Below are positions 18,557 to 25,875 of a stretch of 35,054 nucleotides of DNA, one piece after another. Position 1 is the stretch's first letter, and each line of letters starts with the position of its first letter. The stretch is taken from positions 1 through 35,054 of the forward strand of contig JAHINZ010000201.1 in the NCBI GenBank assembly GCA_018895795.1, written 5' to 3'. Both the position numbers and the translations under genes were made by a program. Below the pieces are notes generated by a model. The model saw only the letters and a list, made by a program, of their open reading frames with translations, made no database searches and was not told where the DNA came from. This DNA is from Alphaproteobacteria bacterium. Lineage in GTDB: Bacteria; Pseudomonadota; Alphaproteobacteria; Caulobacterales; Caulobacteraceae.

Positions 18557-20056
18557 TCAGCCCATCGTCTCCGCCAGGGTCCGGGCCTCGTCCTCGAAGG
18601 CGCTGACCGTATCGACCTTGCGCCAGGCGATGTCGCCGGCGTCACGGGACAGTTGGGCCTCGAGCACGGCGACGTCGGCGTCGGAGGCGTCATTGATCCG
18701 GGCCGCGACCCGGGCGCGCAGCACCTCGGGCGGCGCTTCCAGCCACACCCCCTGGAAGGCGACGCCGCAAGACGCGGCCAGAGCCTCGGCCCGCGCGCGC
18801 TCTTCGGGCTTCATGAACACCGCGTCCAACACGACCGACCGGCCGGCCGTCAGCGCCAGGGCCGCATCCTCGAACAGCTGATCATAGACGCGGGCGCCCA
18901 TCTCCGGCGCATAGGCCTCGCGCGGCAGGCGTTGCAGCGACGGCGCGCCCCACAGGCGCTTGCGGATCTCGTCGGTGCGCAGCACGATCGCGCCGGGCGC
19001 CGAGCCCAGCCCCGGCGCGCAGACGCGGGCGAAGGTCGACTTGCCCGACCCCGACAGCCCGCCCGTCGCCACCAGGCTGACCGGTTTGGGCGCCAGGTGC
19101 TCCAACGCGGTGGCCAGATAGGCCCGCGCCGCCTCGTCATCGCCTGTATAGGCCCAGACGTGGGTACGCACCGCCGCGCGGACCGACAGCATCAGCGGCA
19201 GGGCGGCGAGGCCCGACCACAGCCCCTGGCCGAAATGGCGCGCGGCCTCGTCGAGATAGGCGTTCAGCACCCGGCCGGCCGCATCGCGGCGACGGCGAAA
19301 ATCCAGATCCATCAGCAAAAAGGCGAGATCGTACTGGATGTCGATGTCCGACAGGGTGTCGTTGAACTCGATACAGTCGAACAGGATCGGCTTCTGGTCT
19401 TCGATCAGGATGTTGCCCAGGTGCAGATCGCCATGGCAGTGGCGGGCGAAGCCCTGGCCGGCGCGGGCGTCGAGCAGCGGACCCAGGCGCTCGAGGGCCA
19501 GGTCGGTCTCGGCGATCAGGCGGTCGACGGCCAGGCCGCCCAAACGCGGGGCCAGACCGCGCAGCAGGTTGGCGTTGGAGCGGATCGTATAGCCCAGGGC
19601 GTTCACCCCGCCGCCTTGCGGACGCAAGGTCGCCGCGGCGTGAAAGCGGGCCACGGTGCGGCCCAGCGAATCCTCAAGCGCGTCGTCGATCGCCCAGGGC
19701 TGGGTTGCCAGCACGCCCTGCTCGTCAAACCGGCGCATCTCCAGCACATGGTCGACGATCTCGCCCTGGCCGTCGATCTCGATCCCGCCGTTGGCGGTCC
19801 GGGTCAGGCGGCGCACGGCGCGATAGATGTCGGGCGCGGCGGCGCGATTGAACGCCAGTTCGCGCTCCAGCGCCCAGCGCCGCAGCTCCAGGGTGGAATA
19901 GTCCAGAAAGCCGAAATCGACCGGGCGTTTGACCTTGAAGGCGGCGTCGCCGATCAGGAACACCCGAGCGCAGGAGGTTTCGATGGTGTTCTCGGCGCGT
20001 GCCCCGAACCAGGCCGCCACCTCATGCTCGCGCGCGCTCTCAGCGTCCTTGGTCAC
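18557..20056 (-). CDS. APH-like kinase domain fused to P-loop (AAA_33) kinase domain
   Basis: A 499-residue two-domain protein. The N-terminal two-thirds resembles aminoglycoside/homoserine phosphotransferases: AFKVKRPVDFGFLDYSTLELRR holds the ATP-binding lysine, RHCHGDLHLGNIL the catalytic loop (His208, Asp210), and LFDCIEFND the metal-binding Asp. The C-terminal third is a nucleoside-kinase-like P-loop domain with GLSGSGKST (Lys339), RTDEIRKRLWG and a LID-like ARINDASDADV. This architecture is widespread in proteobacteria as a bifunctional APH/ATP-binding protein of unknown substrate. Nothing shows that it confers antibiotic resistance. The start is GTG at 20056, with agga about 12 bases upstream. 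It is divergent from the TetR gene, which could regulate it. Confidence 0.88.
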   Translation of the reverse strand: MTKDAESAREHEVAAWFGARAENTIETSCARVFLIGDAAFKVKRPVDFGFLDYSTLELRRWALERELAFNRAAAPDIYRAVRRLTRTANGGIEIDGQGEIVDHVLEMRRFDEQGVLATQPWAIDDALEDSLGRTVARFHAAATLRPQGGGVNALGYTIRSNANLLRGLAPRLGGLAVDRLIAETDLALERLGPLLDARAGQGFARHCHGDLHLGNILIEDQKPILFDCIEFNDTLSDIDIQYDLAFLLMDLDFRRRRDAAGRVLNAYLDEAARHFGQGLWSGLAALPLMLSVRAAVRTHVWAYTGDDEAARAYLATALEHLAPKPVSLVATGGLSGSGKSTFARVCAPGLGSAPGAIVLRTDEIRKRLWGAPSLQRLPREAYAPEMGARVYDQLFEDAALALTAGRSVVLDAVFMKPEERARAEALAASCGVAFQGVWLEAPPEVLRARVAARINDASDADVAVLEAQLSRDAGDIAWRKVDTVSAFEDEARTLAETMG

Positions 20057-20149
20057 GCCTGAAATCCTGTCCGTCCGCGCTCAAGATCCGGCGCCGGGGT
20101 CCCATAACCGAATCTGACGCCGCCGTCCTCGCCCTAGACTTGCCTCAAG

Positions 20150-20171
20150 ACAACTTACGCGATTAACTTGT
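20150..20171. promoter_or_regulatory. Candidate TetR operator overlapping a promoter
   Basis: A 22-bp imperfect palindrome with outer arms acaa-tta and taa-ttgt (16 of 22 positions symmetric) lies 28 bases before the TetR start. It covers the spacer and -10 region of a possible promoter, TTGCCT (20140-20145), 17 bases, TTAACT (20163-20168). The location suits autorepression and control of the divergent gene. Confidence 0.5.
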
Positions 20172-20199
20172 ATTCCGGTGGGGCGATCGAGTTCTGAAC

Positions 20200-20829
20200 A
20201 TGCTGATCAGCGCCGGCCCCAAGCGGGCCGAACACAAGCGAAGCGAGATTGTCTCCGCCGCCAGGACGCAGTTCCTGCGCGACGGCTATCGGGACGCCGG
20301 CATGGAAGGGGTGGCGCGCGCCGCCAGTGTGTCGACCGCGACGCTCTACGCCCATTTCCCCAGCAAGGCCGATCTGTTCAAGTCGGTGGTTCTGGAGACC
20401 GTCCGCGACTTCGCCGGGCCGGTGGGCGAAAGCGTCCTGGCCCGGGGCGACGCCCGCGTTCGCCTGCTGGTCTTCGCCAACGCCTATGCCGCCTTTCTGG
20501 CGCGCCCCCTGACCCGCGCGATCTTTCGTCTGGTGTCCGCCGAGCGCCGTCGCCTGCAAGAGGTGGCCGACACGGTCCTGCAGAGCGCGCGCGATGACCT
20601 GGGCGGGGTCGCGATCGCCTTGATTGAGGACCTGGAACGAACCGGTGAACTGACCCTCGACAAGCCGTCGTGGGCCGCCGGCCAACTGATGGGCATGATC
20701 GATCACGCCACCCTGGTGCTGGGCATTTCGGCCGGCGATCAGGCCCAGCCCCGGCGCGCCCTGCCGGCGATCTGCGAGGACGCCGTCGAGACCTTCCTGG
20801 CGCGCTATGCGGCCAGGGCGACGATTTGA
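20200..20829 (+). CDS. TetR/AcrR-family transcriptional regulator
   Basis: A 209-residue repressor. The N-terminal helix-turn-helix is complete: KRSEIVSAARTQFLRDGYRDAGMEGVARAASVSTATLYAHFPSKADLFKSVV, roughly residues 13-65. The C-terminal helical ligand domain (AFLARPLTRAIFRLVSAERRRLQEVADTVLQSA) resembles the AefR-like TetR_C group. The ATG at 20200 has only a weak purine stretch upstream. The gene diverges from the APH/P-loop kinase gene and its own upstream region carries a 22-bp palindrome, so autoregulation and control of that neighbour are likely but inferred. It converges with pdxH, with one base between the two stop codons. The ligand is unknown. Confidence 0.87.
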   Translation: MLISAGPKRAEHKRSEIVSAARTQFLRDGYRDAGMEGVARAASVSTATLYAHFPSKADLFKSVVLETVRDFAGPVGESVLARGDARVRLLVFANAYAAFLARPLTRAIFRLVSAERRRLQEVADTVLQSARDDLGGVAIALIEDLERTGELTLDKPSWAAGQLMGMIDHATLVLGISAGDQAQPRRALPAICEDAVETFLARYAARATI

Positions 20830-20830
20830 C

Positions 20831-21496
20831 TCAGGGGAACAGGCGCTGGGTGTTCCAGCCCTCGCCGACCCGCGCATAGACCAGTCGCTCATGCAGCCGG
20901 AACGGCCGGTCGCGCCAGAACTCGATGGCCGTGGGGACCACCCGATAGCCCGACCAGTGCGGCGGACGCGGCACCTTGGAGAGGCCAAACTTCAGGCCCA
21001 TCTCGGCCACCCGTTTTTCCAGCGCTAGGCGATCGGGCAAAGGCCGCGACTGGTCGCTGGCCCAGGCGCCCAGCTGGCTGTGGCGAGCGCGGCTGGCGAA
21101 ATAGGCGTCGGCTTCGGCCGCGCTCACCGGTTCGACCGCGCCGCGGATCCGCACCTGACGGCGCAAGGATTTCCAGTGAAACAGCAGCGCCGCCTTGGGT
21201 TGGGCGGCCAATTCCAGGCCCTTGGCGCTCTGGGTGTTGGTGTAGAACACAAAGCCCCGAGCGTCGAACTCCTTCAGCAGCACCATGCGCGAGTCCGGCA
21301 TCCCATCGCTGTCGACCGTCGACACCGCCACGGCGTTGGGGTCGTTGGGCTCCTTCTTTCCCGCCTCGGCCAGCCATTCGGCGAACAGGTCGAACGGGTC
21401 GTTCTCCGGCAGCAGCGGCAGGGGCTCGGCCTGGGTCACCTGGCGGACATAGTCGTCCTCGCTGGGCGAGGCCGGGATCAGGGTGTTGTCGGTCAT
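20831..21496 (-). CDS. pdxH: Pyridoxamine 5'-phosphate oxidase
   Basis: FMN-dependent oxidase that converts pyridoxine or pyridoxamine 5'-phosphate to pyridoxal 5'-phosphate, the last step of vitamin B6 synthesis and salvage. The 221-residue product is the usual length. Family marks are DPNAVAVSTVDSDGMPDSRMVLLKEFDARGFVFYTNTQSAKGLEL (FMN and substrate contacts), the LLFHWKSLRRQVRIRG strand, SRARHSQLGAWASDQS, and the C-terminal signature EFWRDRPFRLHERLVYAR...W. It starts at the ATG at 21496 (MTDNTLIPASPSEDDYVRQ), which matches the family; no good Shine-Dalgarno is visible. The frame is open upstream to a GTG at 21532. Divergent from the DnaJ-like gene. Confidence 0.95.
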   Translation of the reverse strand: MTDNTLIPASPSEDDYVRQVTQAEPLPLLPENDPFDLFAEWLAEAGKKEPNDPNAVAVSTVDSDGMPDSRMVLLKEFDARGFVFYTNTQSAKGLELAAQPKAALLFHWKSLRRQVRIRGAVEPVSAAEADAYFASRARHSQLGAWASDQSRPLPDRLALEKRVAEMGLKFGLSKVPRPPHWSGYRVVPTAIEFWRDRPFRLHERLVYARVGEGWNTQRLFP

Positions 21497-21593
21497 GAGG
21501 GGGATATAGGCCCGCATTTGCGCGAGGGCCACCGCGCCGAACTAAAGTCTTAACTTAACCGCTCGTTGACCAAGTGGCGGCAGGGTCGGCGGG

Positions 21594-22307
21594 ATGTCCG
21601 TCCGGCCCGCCTCCTCCCTGACCCTCTCCGCCGCCCGCGCCCTGCTGGGCGTGGCGCCCGGCGCCGGCGAGCGCGAGCTGCGCGGCGCCTATCGCGAAGC
21701 CGCCAAGCGCGCCCATCCCGATCGTCCGGGCGGCGACGCGGCCCTGTTCCGCGACGTGCTGGCCGCCTATCGCCTGCTGCAGGATCAGCCGCCGCCGCGC
21801 GAGATCCATTTTCCGCCCGCCTGCACCGCGCCCGCCGCGCACGACCCCGTCCGCCAGGCGACGCTGGAGATCGACGTGGCCACCGCCGTCGCGGGCGGCG
21901 CCATGGACCTGGCGATCGACGGTCGCAAACTTCGTCTGAAACTGCCCGCCGGCCTACGCGAAGACGACAAGGTGCGGGTTGACGGCGTCACCTTCGTGGT
22001 TCGCCACAAGGGCGTGCGCGAGGCCCTGATCCGCGGCGACGACCTGTGGCTGACCGGCAAGGTCGATAAAAGCGTCCTGGCCGAGGGTGGTCGCATCGAG
22101 GTCGACACCGCCCTGGGTCCGCGCCTGGCCTGGATCTCGACCAAGGCCGCCTCGCGCGGTCTGGTCCGCCTGCCCGGCCAGGGTCTGCCGGCGCGCGGCG
22201 GCCATGCGGCCGGCGATCTGTTCCTGCGCCTGGAAGCTGTCCATTCCGGCGTCGAGAGCGCCGCGCGCGCGCTGCTCAAGCGCTTCGCCGCCGCCTGGGC
22301 GGCCTAG
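21594..22307 (+). CDS. DnaJ-domain protein (CbpA-like, without zinc finger)
   Basis: A 237-residue J-domain co-chaperone. The J domain occupies about residues 8-62 with the HPD triad at 41-43 (AHPDRPGGD), the element that stimulates the DnaK ATPase. There is no Gly/Phe-rich region and no CxxCxGxG zinc finger. The rest (QATLEIDVATAVAGGAMDLAIDGRKLRLKLPAGLREDDKVRV... LPGQGLPARGGHAAGDLFLRLE) is a single beta-sandwich pair like the C-terminal substrate-binding domains of CbpA/DnaJ. At this length it is a compact variant. The ATG at 21594 is preceded by purine-rich aggg/cggg. It is divergent from pdxH and followed by the ohr operon, which has its own control region. Client proteins unknown. Confidence 0.85.
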   Translation: MSVRPASSLTLSAARALLGVAPGAGERELRGAYREAAKRAHPDRPGGDAALFRDVLAAYRLLQDQPPPREIHFPPACTAPAAHDPVRQATLEIDVATAVAGGAMDLAIDGRKLRLKLPAGLREDDKVRVDGVTFVVRHKGVREALIRGDDLWLTGKVDKSVLAEGGRIEVDTALGPRLAWISTKAASRGLVRLPGQGLPARGGHAAGDLFLRLEAVHSGVESAARALLKRFAAAWAA

Positions 22308-22340
22308 CTTACCGGCCGTCCCGCCCGAACGACGCCCTCA

Positions 22341-22366
22341 AAATTATATCGCGCGCGATATAATTT
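22341..22366. promoter_or_regulatory. Candidate OhrR operator 1 (26-bp perfect palindrome)
   Basis: A perfect palindrome with half-site aaattatatcgcg, centred at 22353/22354 and 71 bases before the ohr start. Its core ATCGCGCGCGAT resembles the core of operator 2 (ATCGTGTACGAT). Both are AT-rich dyads of the kind bound by OhrR/MarR proteins. Confidence 0.65.
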
Positions 22367-22378
22367 CACCCGTTCCTC

Positions 22379-22406
22379 TTGAATTTAAATCGTGTACGAT
22401 TAAATC
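22379..22406 (+). promoter_or_regulatory. ohr promoter with embedded operator 2
   Basis: A possible -35 TTGAAT (22379-22384), a 16-base spacer and -10 TAAATC (22401-22406). The palindrome aatcgt-gt-acgatt (22388-22401) fills the spacer. Bound OhrR would therefore block RNA polymerase directly. Confidence 0.55.
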
Positions 22407-22436
22407 GTTTACATGTTAATTCGCAAGGAGCGACCC

Positions 22437-22853
22437 ATGAGCACTCTCTATGAAGCCCGCGCCACCGTCGTCGGCGGCCGCGAAGGCCATGTCCGCAGCG
22501 ACGATGGTCTGCTGGACCTGCAGCTTTCGATGCCCAAGGCCCTGGGCGGCAAGGAAACCGGTTCCAATCCCGAGCAGTTGTTCGCCGCCGGCTACGCGGC
22601 CTGTTTCCAGAGCGCCATGGGCCTGGTGGCTCGCCAGCAAAAGCTGGCCCTGACCGGCTCGCAGGTCACCGGCGTGGTCGGCCTGCTACCGCAAGAGGTC
22701 GGCTTCAAGCTTGAGGTGACGCTGGAAGTCGAAACCCAGGGCCTGTCGCAAGCCGAGGCTGAAACCCTGGTTGCGACGGCGCACAAGGTCTGCCCCTATT
22801 CCAACGCCACCCGCGGCAATATCGATGTCGGATTCACCGTAAAGGCCGCATGA
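22437..22853 (+). CDS. ohr: Organic hydroperoxide resistance protein Ohr
   Basis: Thiol-dependent peroxidase that reduces organic and fatty-acid hydroperoxides, using lipoylated proteins as reductant in known members. It has 138 residues, near the family standard. The peroxidatic cysteine is Cys56 in GYAACFQSAM and the resolving cysteine is Cys119 in KVCPYSNATRGN. The conserved GGREGHVRSDDG and NPEQLFAAGYAAC segments are present. The ATG at 22437 follows aaggag with seven bases between, a strong ribosome-binding site; an upstream ATG at 22413 in frame has none. The stop overlaps the ohrR start as ATGA, so the two are translationally coupled. Two palindromes upstream indicate OhrR control. Confidence 0.96.
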   Translation: MSTLYEARATVVGGREGHVRSDDGLLDLQLSMPKALGGKETGSNPEQLFAAGYAACFQSAMGLVARQQKLALTGSQVTGVVGLLPQEVGFKLEVTLEVETQGLSQAEAETLVATAHKVCPYSNATRGNIDVGFTVKAA

Positions 22854-23299
22854 GCCAGACAGCCACCCCGTCCGTACAAGCTCCGGTCGAGGCCCTGCGC
22901 CTCGACCGTCAGCTGTGCTTTGCCCTCTATGGCGCGGCGCAGCGTGTGACGCGTCTTTACCGTCCGCTGCTCGACGCCTTGGGCCTGACCTATTCGCAGT
23001 ACCTGGTCCTGCTGGTGCTGTGGGAGCAGAGCCCGCGCACGGTCGGGGCCCTGGGCGACGCCCTGGACCTGGAGTCCAGCACCCTGACGCCGCTGCTCAA
23101 ACGCCTGGAGACTGGCGGCCTTGTCGCGCGTCACCGCGACCCGAAGGACGAGCGCCGGGTGATCATCGCCCTGACCGACAAGGGCCTGGCCCTGCGCGAC
23201 CAGGCGGCGACGATTCCGGAAAAGATCCTGTGCCAGATGGATCTGCCGCTGGAAGACCTGGGCACCCTGCGCGACCGGCTCAAGACCCTGGCGGTCTAG
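22850..23299 (+). CDS. ohrR: OhrR, MarR-family peroxide-sensing repressor
   Basis: A repressor of ohr and of itself that senses organic hydroperoxides by cysteine oxidation. The 149-residue MarR fold carries the sensor Cys23 in RQLCFALYGAAQ, the tyrosine-rich TYSQYLVLLVLWE helix, the recognition helix LESSTLTPLLKRLE and the wing RDPKDERRVIIALTDKG. A second cysteine, Cys128 in EKILCQMDL, matches the two-cysteine OhrR type seen in Xanthomonas (C22/C127), in which oxidation forms an intersubunit disulfide. The start overlaps the ohr stop by four bases, so the repressor is made with its target. No terminator hairpin is evident after the gene. Confidence 0.95.
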   Translation: MSQTATPSVQAPVEALRLDRQLCFALYGAAQRVTRLYRPLLDALGLTYSQYLVLLVLWEQSPRTVGALGDALDLESSTLTPLLKRLETGGLVARHRDPKDERRVIIALTDKGLALRDQAATIPEKILCQMDLPLEDLGTLRDRLKTLAV

Positions 23300-23312
23300 A
23301 AGAGGCGGCGGT

Positions 23313-23669
23313 CTAGTCCGGCTGTTCGGACAGGGCGTAGATCCGCTCGCAGGCCAACCATTTTTCGCCGGTCGCCGCCCAGGGCAAGGCCTGCTGGAAG
23401 GTCCACATCAGGGCCTCCCAGGCCTGAACCTCCGGATCGGCGGCGTCGGCCGCCGCCTTGGCCTCGAGCGAAAAGGCCTCTCCGACCTGCATGATCATGA
23501 AAAGCCGATTGCCGGTCAGGAAGATCTCCAGCGCCTCGACGCCCGCCGCGCGGAGCGCGGCGTTGATCGCGGGAGGCGGACCGCCCGGCGCGTGCCAGGT
23601 GCGGTAACGGGTGATAAGGTCCAGATCGTCCCGCAGGTCGAGGGCGAAGCATAGGCGTCGGGTCGTCAT
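23313..23669 (-). CDS. L-rhamnose/L-fucose mutarotase-family protein
   Basis: A small protein of 118 residues of the L-rhamnose mutarotase (RhaM-like) family, which interconverts alpha and beta anomers of 6-deoxy sugars. Seen are RLCFALDLRDDLDLITRYRTWHAPGG, with the active-site His of the family near residue 26, EALEIFLTGNRLFMIMQV as the central strand pair, and WEALMWTFQQALPWA...KWLACERIYAL at the end. L-fucose rather than L-rhamnose is inferred from the divergent fucose symporter and lactonase genes; members of this family serve L-fucose in the non-phosphorylating pathway known from Xanthomonas. The gene is transcribed divergently from fucP through a shared 113-base control region. A promoter candidate is TTGTCG (23707-23712 complement), 16 bases, TAGACT (23685-23690 complement). 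Confidence 0.85.
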   Translation of the reverse strand: MTTRRLCFALDLRDDLDLITRYRTWHAPGGPPPAINAALRAAGVEALEIFLTGNRLFMIMQVGEAFSLEAKAAADAADPEVQAWEALMWTFQQALPWAATGEKWLACERIYALSEQPD

Positions 23670-23706
23670 CGCTGGTGCTTCCCAAGTCTAACATTTTGAT
23701 ATTTGA

Positions 23707-23735
23707 CGACAATATTCACATATGATGTGTTGTCG
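23707..23735. promoter_or_regulatory. Candidate operator in the divergent mutarotase/fucP promoter region
   Basis: The outer arms cgacaa (23707-23712) and ttgtcg (23730-23735) are exact complements. A second, slightly offset dyad cacat-atg-atgtg (23717-23729) lies inside. The left arm coincides with the -35 candidate of the minus-strand promoter. This is a plausible site for the IclR-type regulator encoded at the end of the operon. Confidence 0.5.
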
Positions 23736-23782
23736 CCAGACAATCGGCGTCCGACCAACGGCGCGCCTCCGAGGAAACATCC

Positions 23783-25051
23783 ATGGAGACCGGCCCAAGG
23801 CCAAGGACCGCGCGACTGCCGCTGATCCTGATCACCGCCCTGTTCTTCCTGTGGGGCGTCGCCAACAATCTCAATGACGTGCTGATCCCGCAATTCAAGA
23901 AGACCTTCACCCTGAACGACGGGCAATCGGGCCTCGTTCAGTCGGCCTTCTATTTGGGCTATTTCGTGCTGGCCCTGCCCGCCGGCATGATCATGCGACG
24001 CTACGGCTACAAGGCGGCCGTGGTGACCGGACTGATCCTGTTCGGGGCCGGCGCGCTGCTGTTCTATCCCGCCGCCGAGGCGCGACACTATCCCTATTTC
24101 CTGGCCGCCCTGTTCGTGATCGCCAGCGGTCTGGCCTTCCTGGAGACCTCGGCCAATCCGCTGGTGACCGAGCTGGGCGATCCGGCCCGATCCGAGCAGC
24201 GCCTGAACTTCGCCCAGGCCTTCAACCCGGCCGGATCGATCGCCGGCATCTTCATCGGCCGCGAGTTCATCCTGTCGGGCCACGAGCCGACGACGGCCGA
24301 TCTGGCGGCGATGAGCCCCGCCGCGCTGGAGCAATTCCGCGCCGCCGAGGCGCACGCCGTCCAGGCGCCCTATCTGGCGCTGGCCGCCGTGGTGTTGACC
24401 CTGGCCGCGGTCGTCGCGGCGGTGCGCTTCCCGGCCCCGGCCAATCGCCCGACCTACGACGCCAAGGAAGGCTCGGTGCTGGCCGACCTTCGCAAGCTGC
24501 TGGCGCGCCCGCGCTTCATGTTTGGGGTCGCGGCCCAGTTCTTCTATGTCGGGGCCCAGGTGGGGGTGTGGAGCTTCATGATCCGCTACGCCCAGGCCGA
24601 GGCGCCGGGCATGGGCGAGAAGGCCGCGGCGGGCGTGCTGATCGTCTCGCTTTGGGCGTTGTTCGCCGGACGCTTCATCGGCACGGCGCTGATGAGCGTC
24701 ATCGCCCCCTGGCGGCTGATGGCCCTGTATGCGGCGATCAATGTGGTCTTGGTCGCCGTCGGAGTGACGATCGGCGGAACCACGGGTCTCTACGCCCTGG
24801 CGGCGACCAGCTTCTTCATGTCGATCATGTTCCCGACGATCTTCGCCACGGCGGTCAAGGATCTGGGGCCGCTGGCCAAGACCGCTTCGTCCTTCGTGGT
24901 CATGGCCATCATCGGCGGGGCGGTGCTTACCCCGCTGATCGGCTGGATCTCGCACCTGTCATCGATACGGATCGCCATGAGCGTCCCAGCCGTCTGCTTC
25001 GCCCTTGTCGGCCTCTACGGCCTGTCGGCCGGCAAAGCCGCCGCGCGATGA
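23783..25051 (+). CDS. fucP: L-fucose:H+ symporter, FucP-type MFS transporter
   Basis: Inner-membrane proton-coupled sugar importer of 422 residues with about 12 membrane spans. The FucP subfamily signature is strong: ITALFFLWGVANNLNDVLIPQFKKTF, QSAFYLGYFVLALPAGMIMRRYGYK, LETSANPLVTELGDP, RLNFAQAFNPAGSIAGIFIG and FMSIMFPTIFATAVKDLGPLAKTASSFVVMAIIGGAVLTPLIG. Relatives carry L-fucose or, in some clades, glucose/galactose or N-acetylglucosamine. Fucose is favoured here by the adjacent mutarotase and lactonase and by the alpha-fucosidase 8 kb away. The ATG at 23783 has gagga eight bases upstream. The stop overlaps the next start as ATGA. Probably first gene of a three-gene operon under IclR control. 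Confidence 0.92.
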   Translation: METGPRPRTARLPLILITALFFLWGVANNLNDVLIPQFKKTFTLNDGQSGLVQSAFYLGYFVLALPAGMIMRRYGYKAAVVTGLILFGAGALLFYPAAEARHYPYFLAALFVIASGLAFLETSANPLVTELGDPARSEQRLNFAQAFNPAGSIAGIFIGREFILSGHEPTTADLAAMSPAALEQFRAAEAHAVQAPYLALAAVVLTLAAVVAAVRFPAPANRPTYDAKEGSVLADLRKLLARPRFMFGVAAQFFYVGAQVGVWSFMIRYAQAEAPGMGEKAAAGVLIVSLWALFAGRFIGTALMSVIAPWRLMALYAAINVVLVAVGVTIGGTTGLYALAATSFFMSIMFPTIFATAVKDLGPLAKTASSFVVMAIIGGAVLTPLIGWISHLSSIRIAMSVPAVCFALVGLYGLSAGKAAAR

Positions 25052-25869
25052 TCGACGCCCACCTGCATTTCTGGCGCATCGGCGCTCACGGTTGCGCGTG
25101 GCCGACGCCGGACCTGGCCGCCCTGCATCGCGATTTCGGGCCGGAGGATCTGGCCGCCCTCGGCGCGCCCCTGGGCCTGACCGGCGCGGTGCTGGTGCAG
25201 TCGCAGGCCAACGACCTGGACACCGACTGGCTGCTGGATCTGGCGCGGGCCGAGCCGCTGATCCTGGCCGTGGTCGGCTGGACCGATCTGGCCGCGACCG
25301 ACGCCCCGGCCCGCATCGCCGACCTCGCCCACCGGCCCAAGCTGCGCGGCCTGCGCCCCATGCTGCAGGACCTGGCCGACGACGCCTGGATCCTTGACCC
25401 GGCGCTGGAGCCGGCGGTCGCGGCGATGATCGCCCACGACCTGACCTTCGACGCCCTGGTCCGGCCCCGTCACCTGCCCAGCCTGCTGACTTTCGCCCAT
25501 CGCTGGCCGGCGCTGCGGATCGTCATCGACCATGGCGGCAAGCCCGACATCGCCGCGGGCGGCCTCGATCCCTGGCGAGACGATATCGCCGCCCTGGCCG
25601 CCCTGCCCCAGGTGTTCTGTAAGCTGTCAGGCCTGCTGACCGAGGCGGGGCCCGATCCGTCGCCGCGCGTCTTGGCGCCCTATGTCGCCCATCTGGTCGA
25701 GGCCTTCGGGCCTTCGCGCCTGATGTGGGGCAGCGACTGGCCCGTCGTGAACCTGGCCGGTGACTATGCCGGCTGGCGCGAACTGGCCCGCCGTCTGAGC
25801 GGTCTTTCCCAGCCCGACGACCTGGCCGCATTGTTCGGCGAGACGGCGCGGCGATTCTATCGTCTATAA
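25048..25869 (+). CDS. Amidohydrolase-2 family lactonase, probable L-fuconolactonase
   Basis: A 273-residue TIM-barrel metal-dependent hydrolase of the amidohydrolase_2 group that hydrolyses sugar-acid lactones. The N-terminal metal motif is MIDAHLHFWRI (HxH). Central strands carry LVQSQAN and RPMLQDL, then the motif VIDHGGKPDI. The C-terminal metal aspartate is in LMWGSDWPVVNL. In the non-phosphorylating pathway the enzyme opens L-fucono-1,5- or 1,4-lactone to L-fuconate. It overlaps fucP by four bases (ATGA), so it is translationally coupled. Rhamnonolactone or galactonolactone specificity cannot be excluded by sequence alone. The preceding dehydrogenase and the following dehydratase are not in the window. 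Confidence 0.87.
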   Translation: MIDAHLHFWRIGAHGCAWPTPDLAALHRDFGPEDLAALGAPLGLTGAVLVQSQANDLDTDWLLDLARAEPLILAVVGWTDLAATDAPARIADLAHRPKLRGLRPMLQDLADDAWILDPALEPAVAAMIAHDLTFDALVRPRHLPSLLTFAHRWPALRIVIDHGGKPDIAAGGLDPWRDDIAALAALPQVFCKLSGLLTEAGPDPSPRVLAPYVAHLVEAFGPSRLMWGSDWPVVNLAGDYAGWRELARRLSGLSQPDDLAALFGETARRFYRL

Positions 25870-25875
25870 ACGCGC

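Noticed and set aside
18557..20056. Aminoglycoside resistance gene
   Set aside because: The APH-like fold is shared by many small-molecule kinases, and this fusion with a P-loop domain is a general proteobacterial architecture. Nothing points to antibiotic modification.
24568..25047. Upstream extension of the lactonase frame inside fucP
   Set aside because: The added sequence is an out-of-frame reading of fucP rich in Arg and Gly. The family start MIDAHLHFW lies at 25048 with ATGA coupling.
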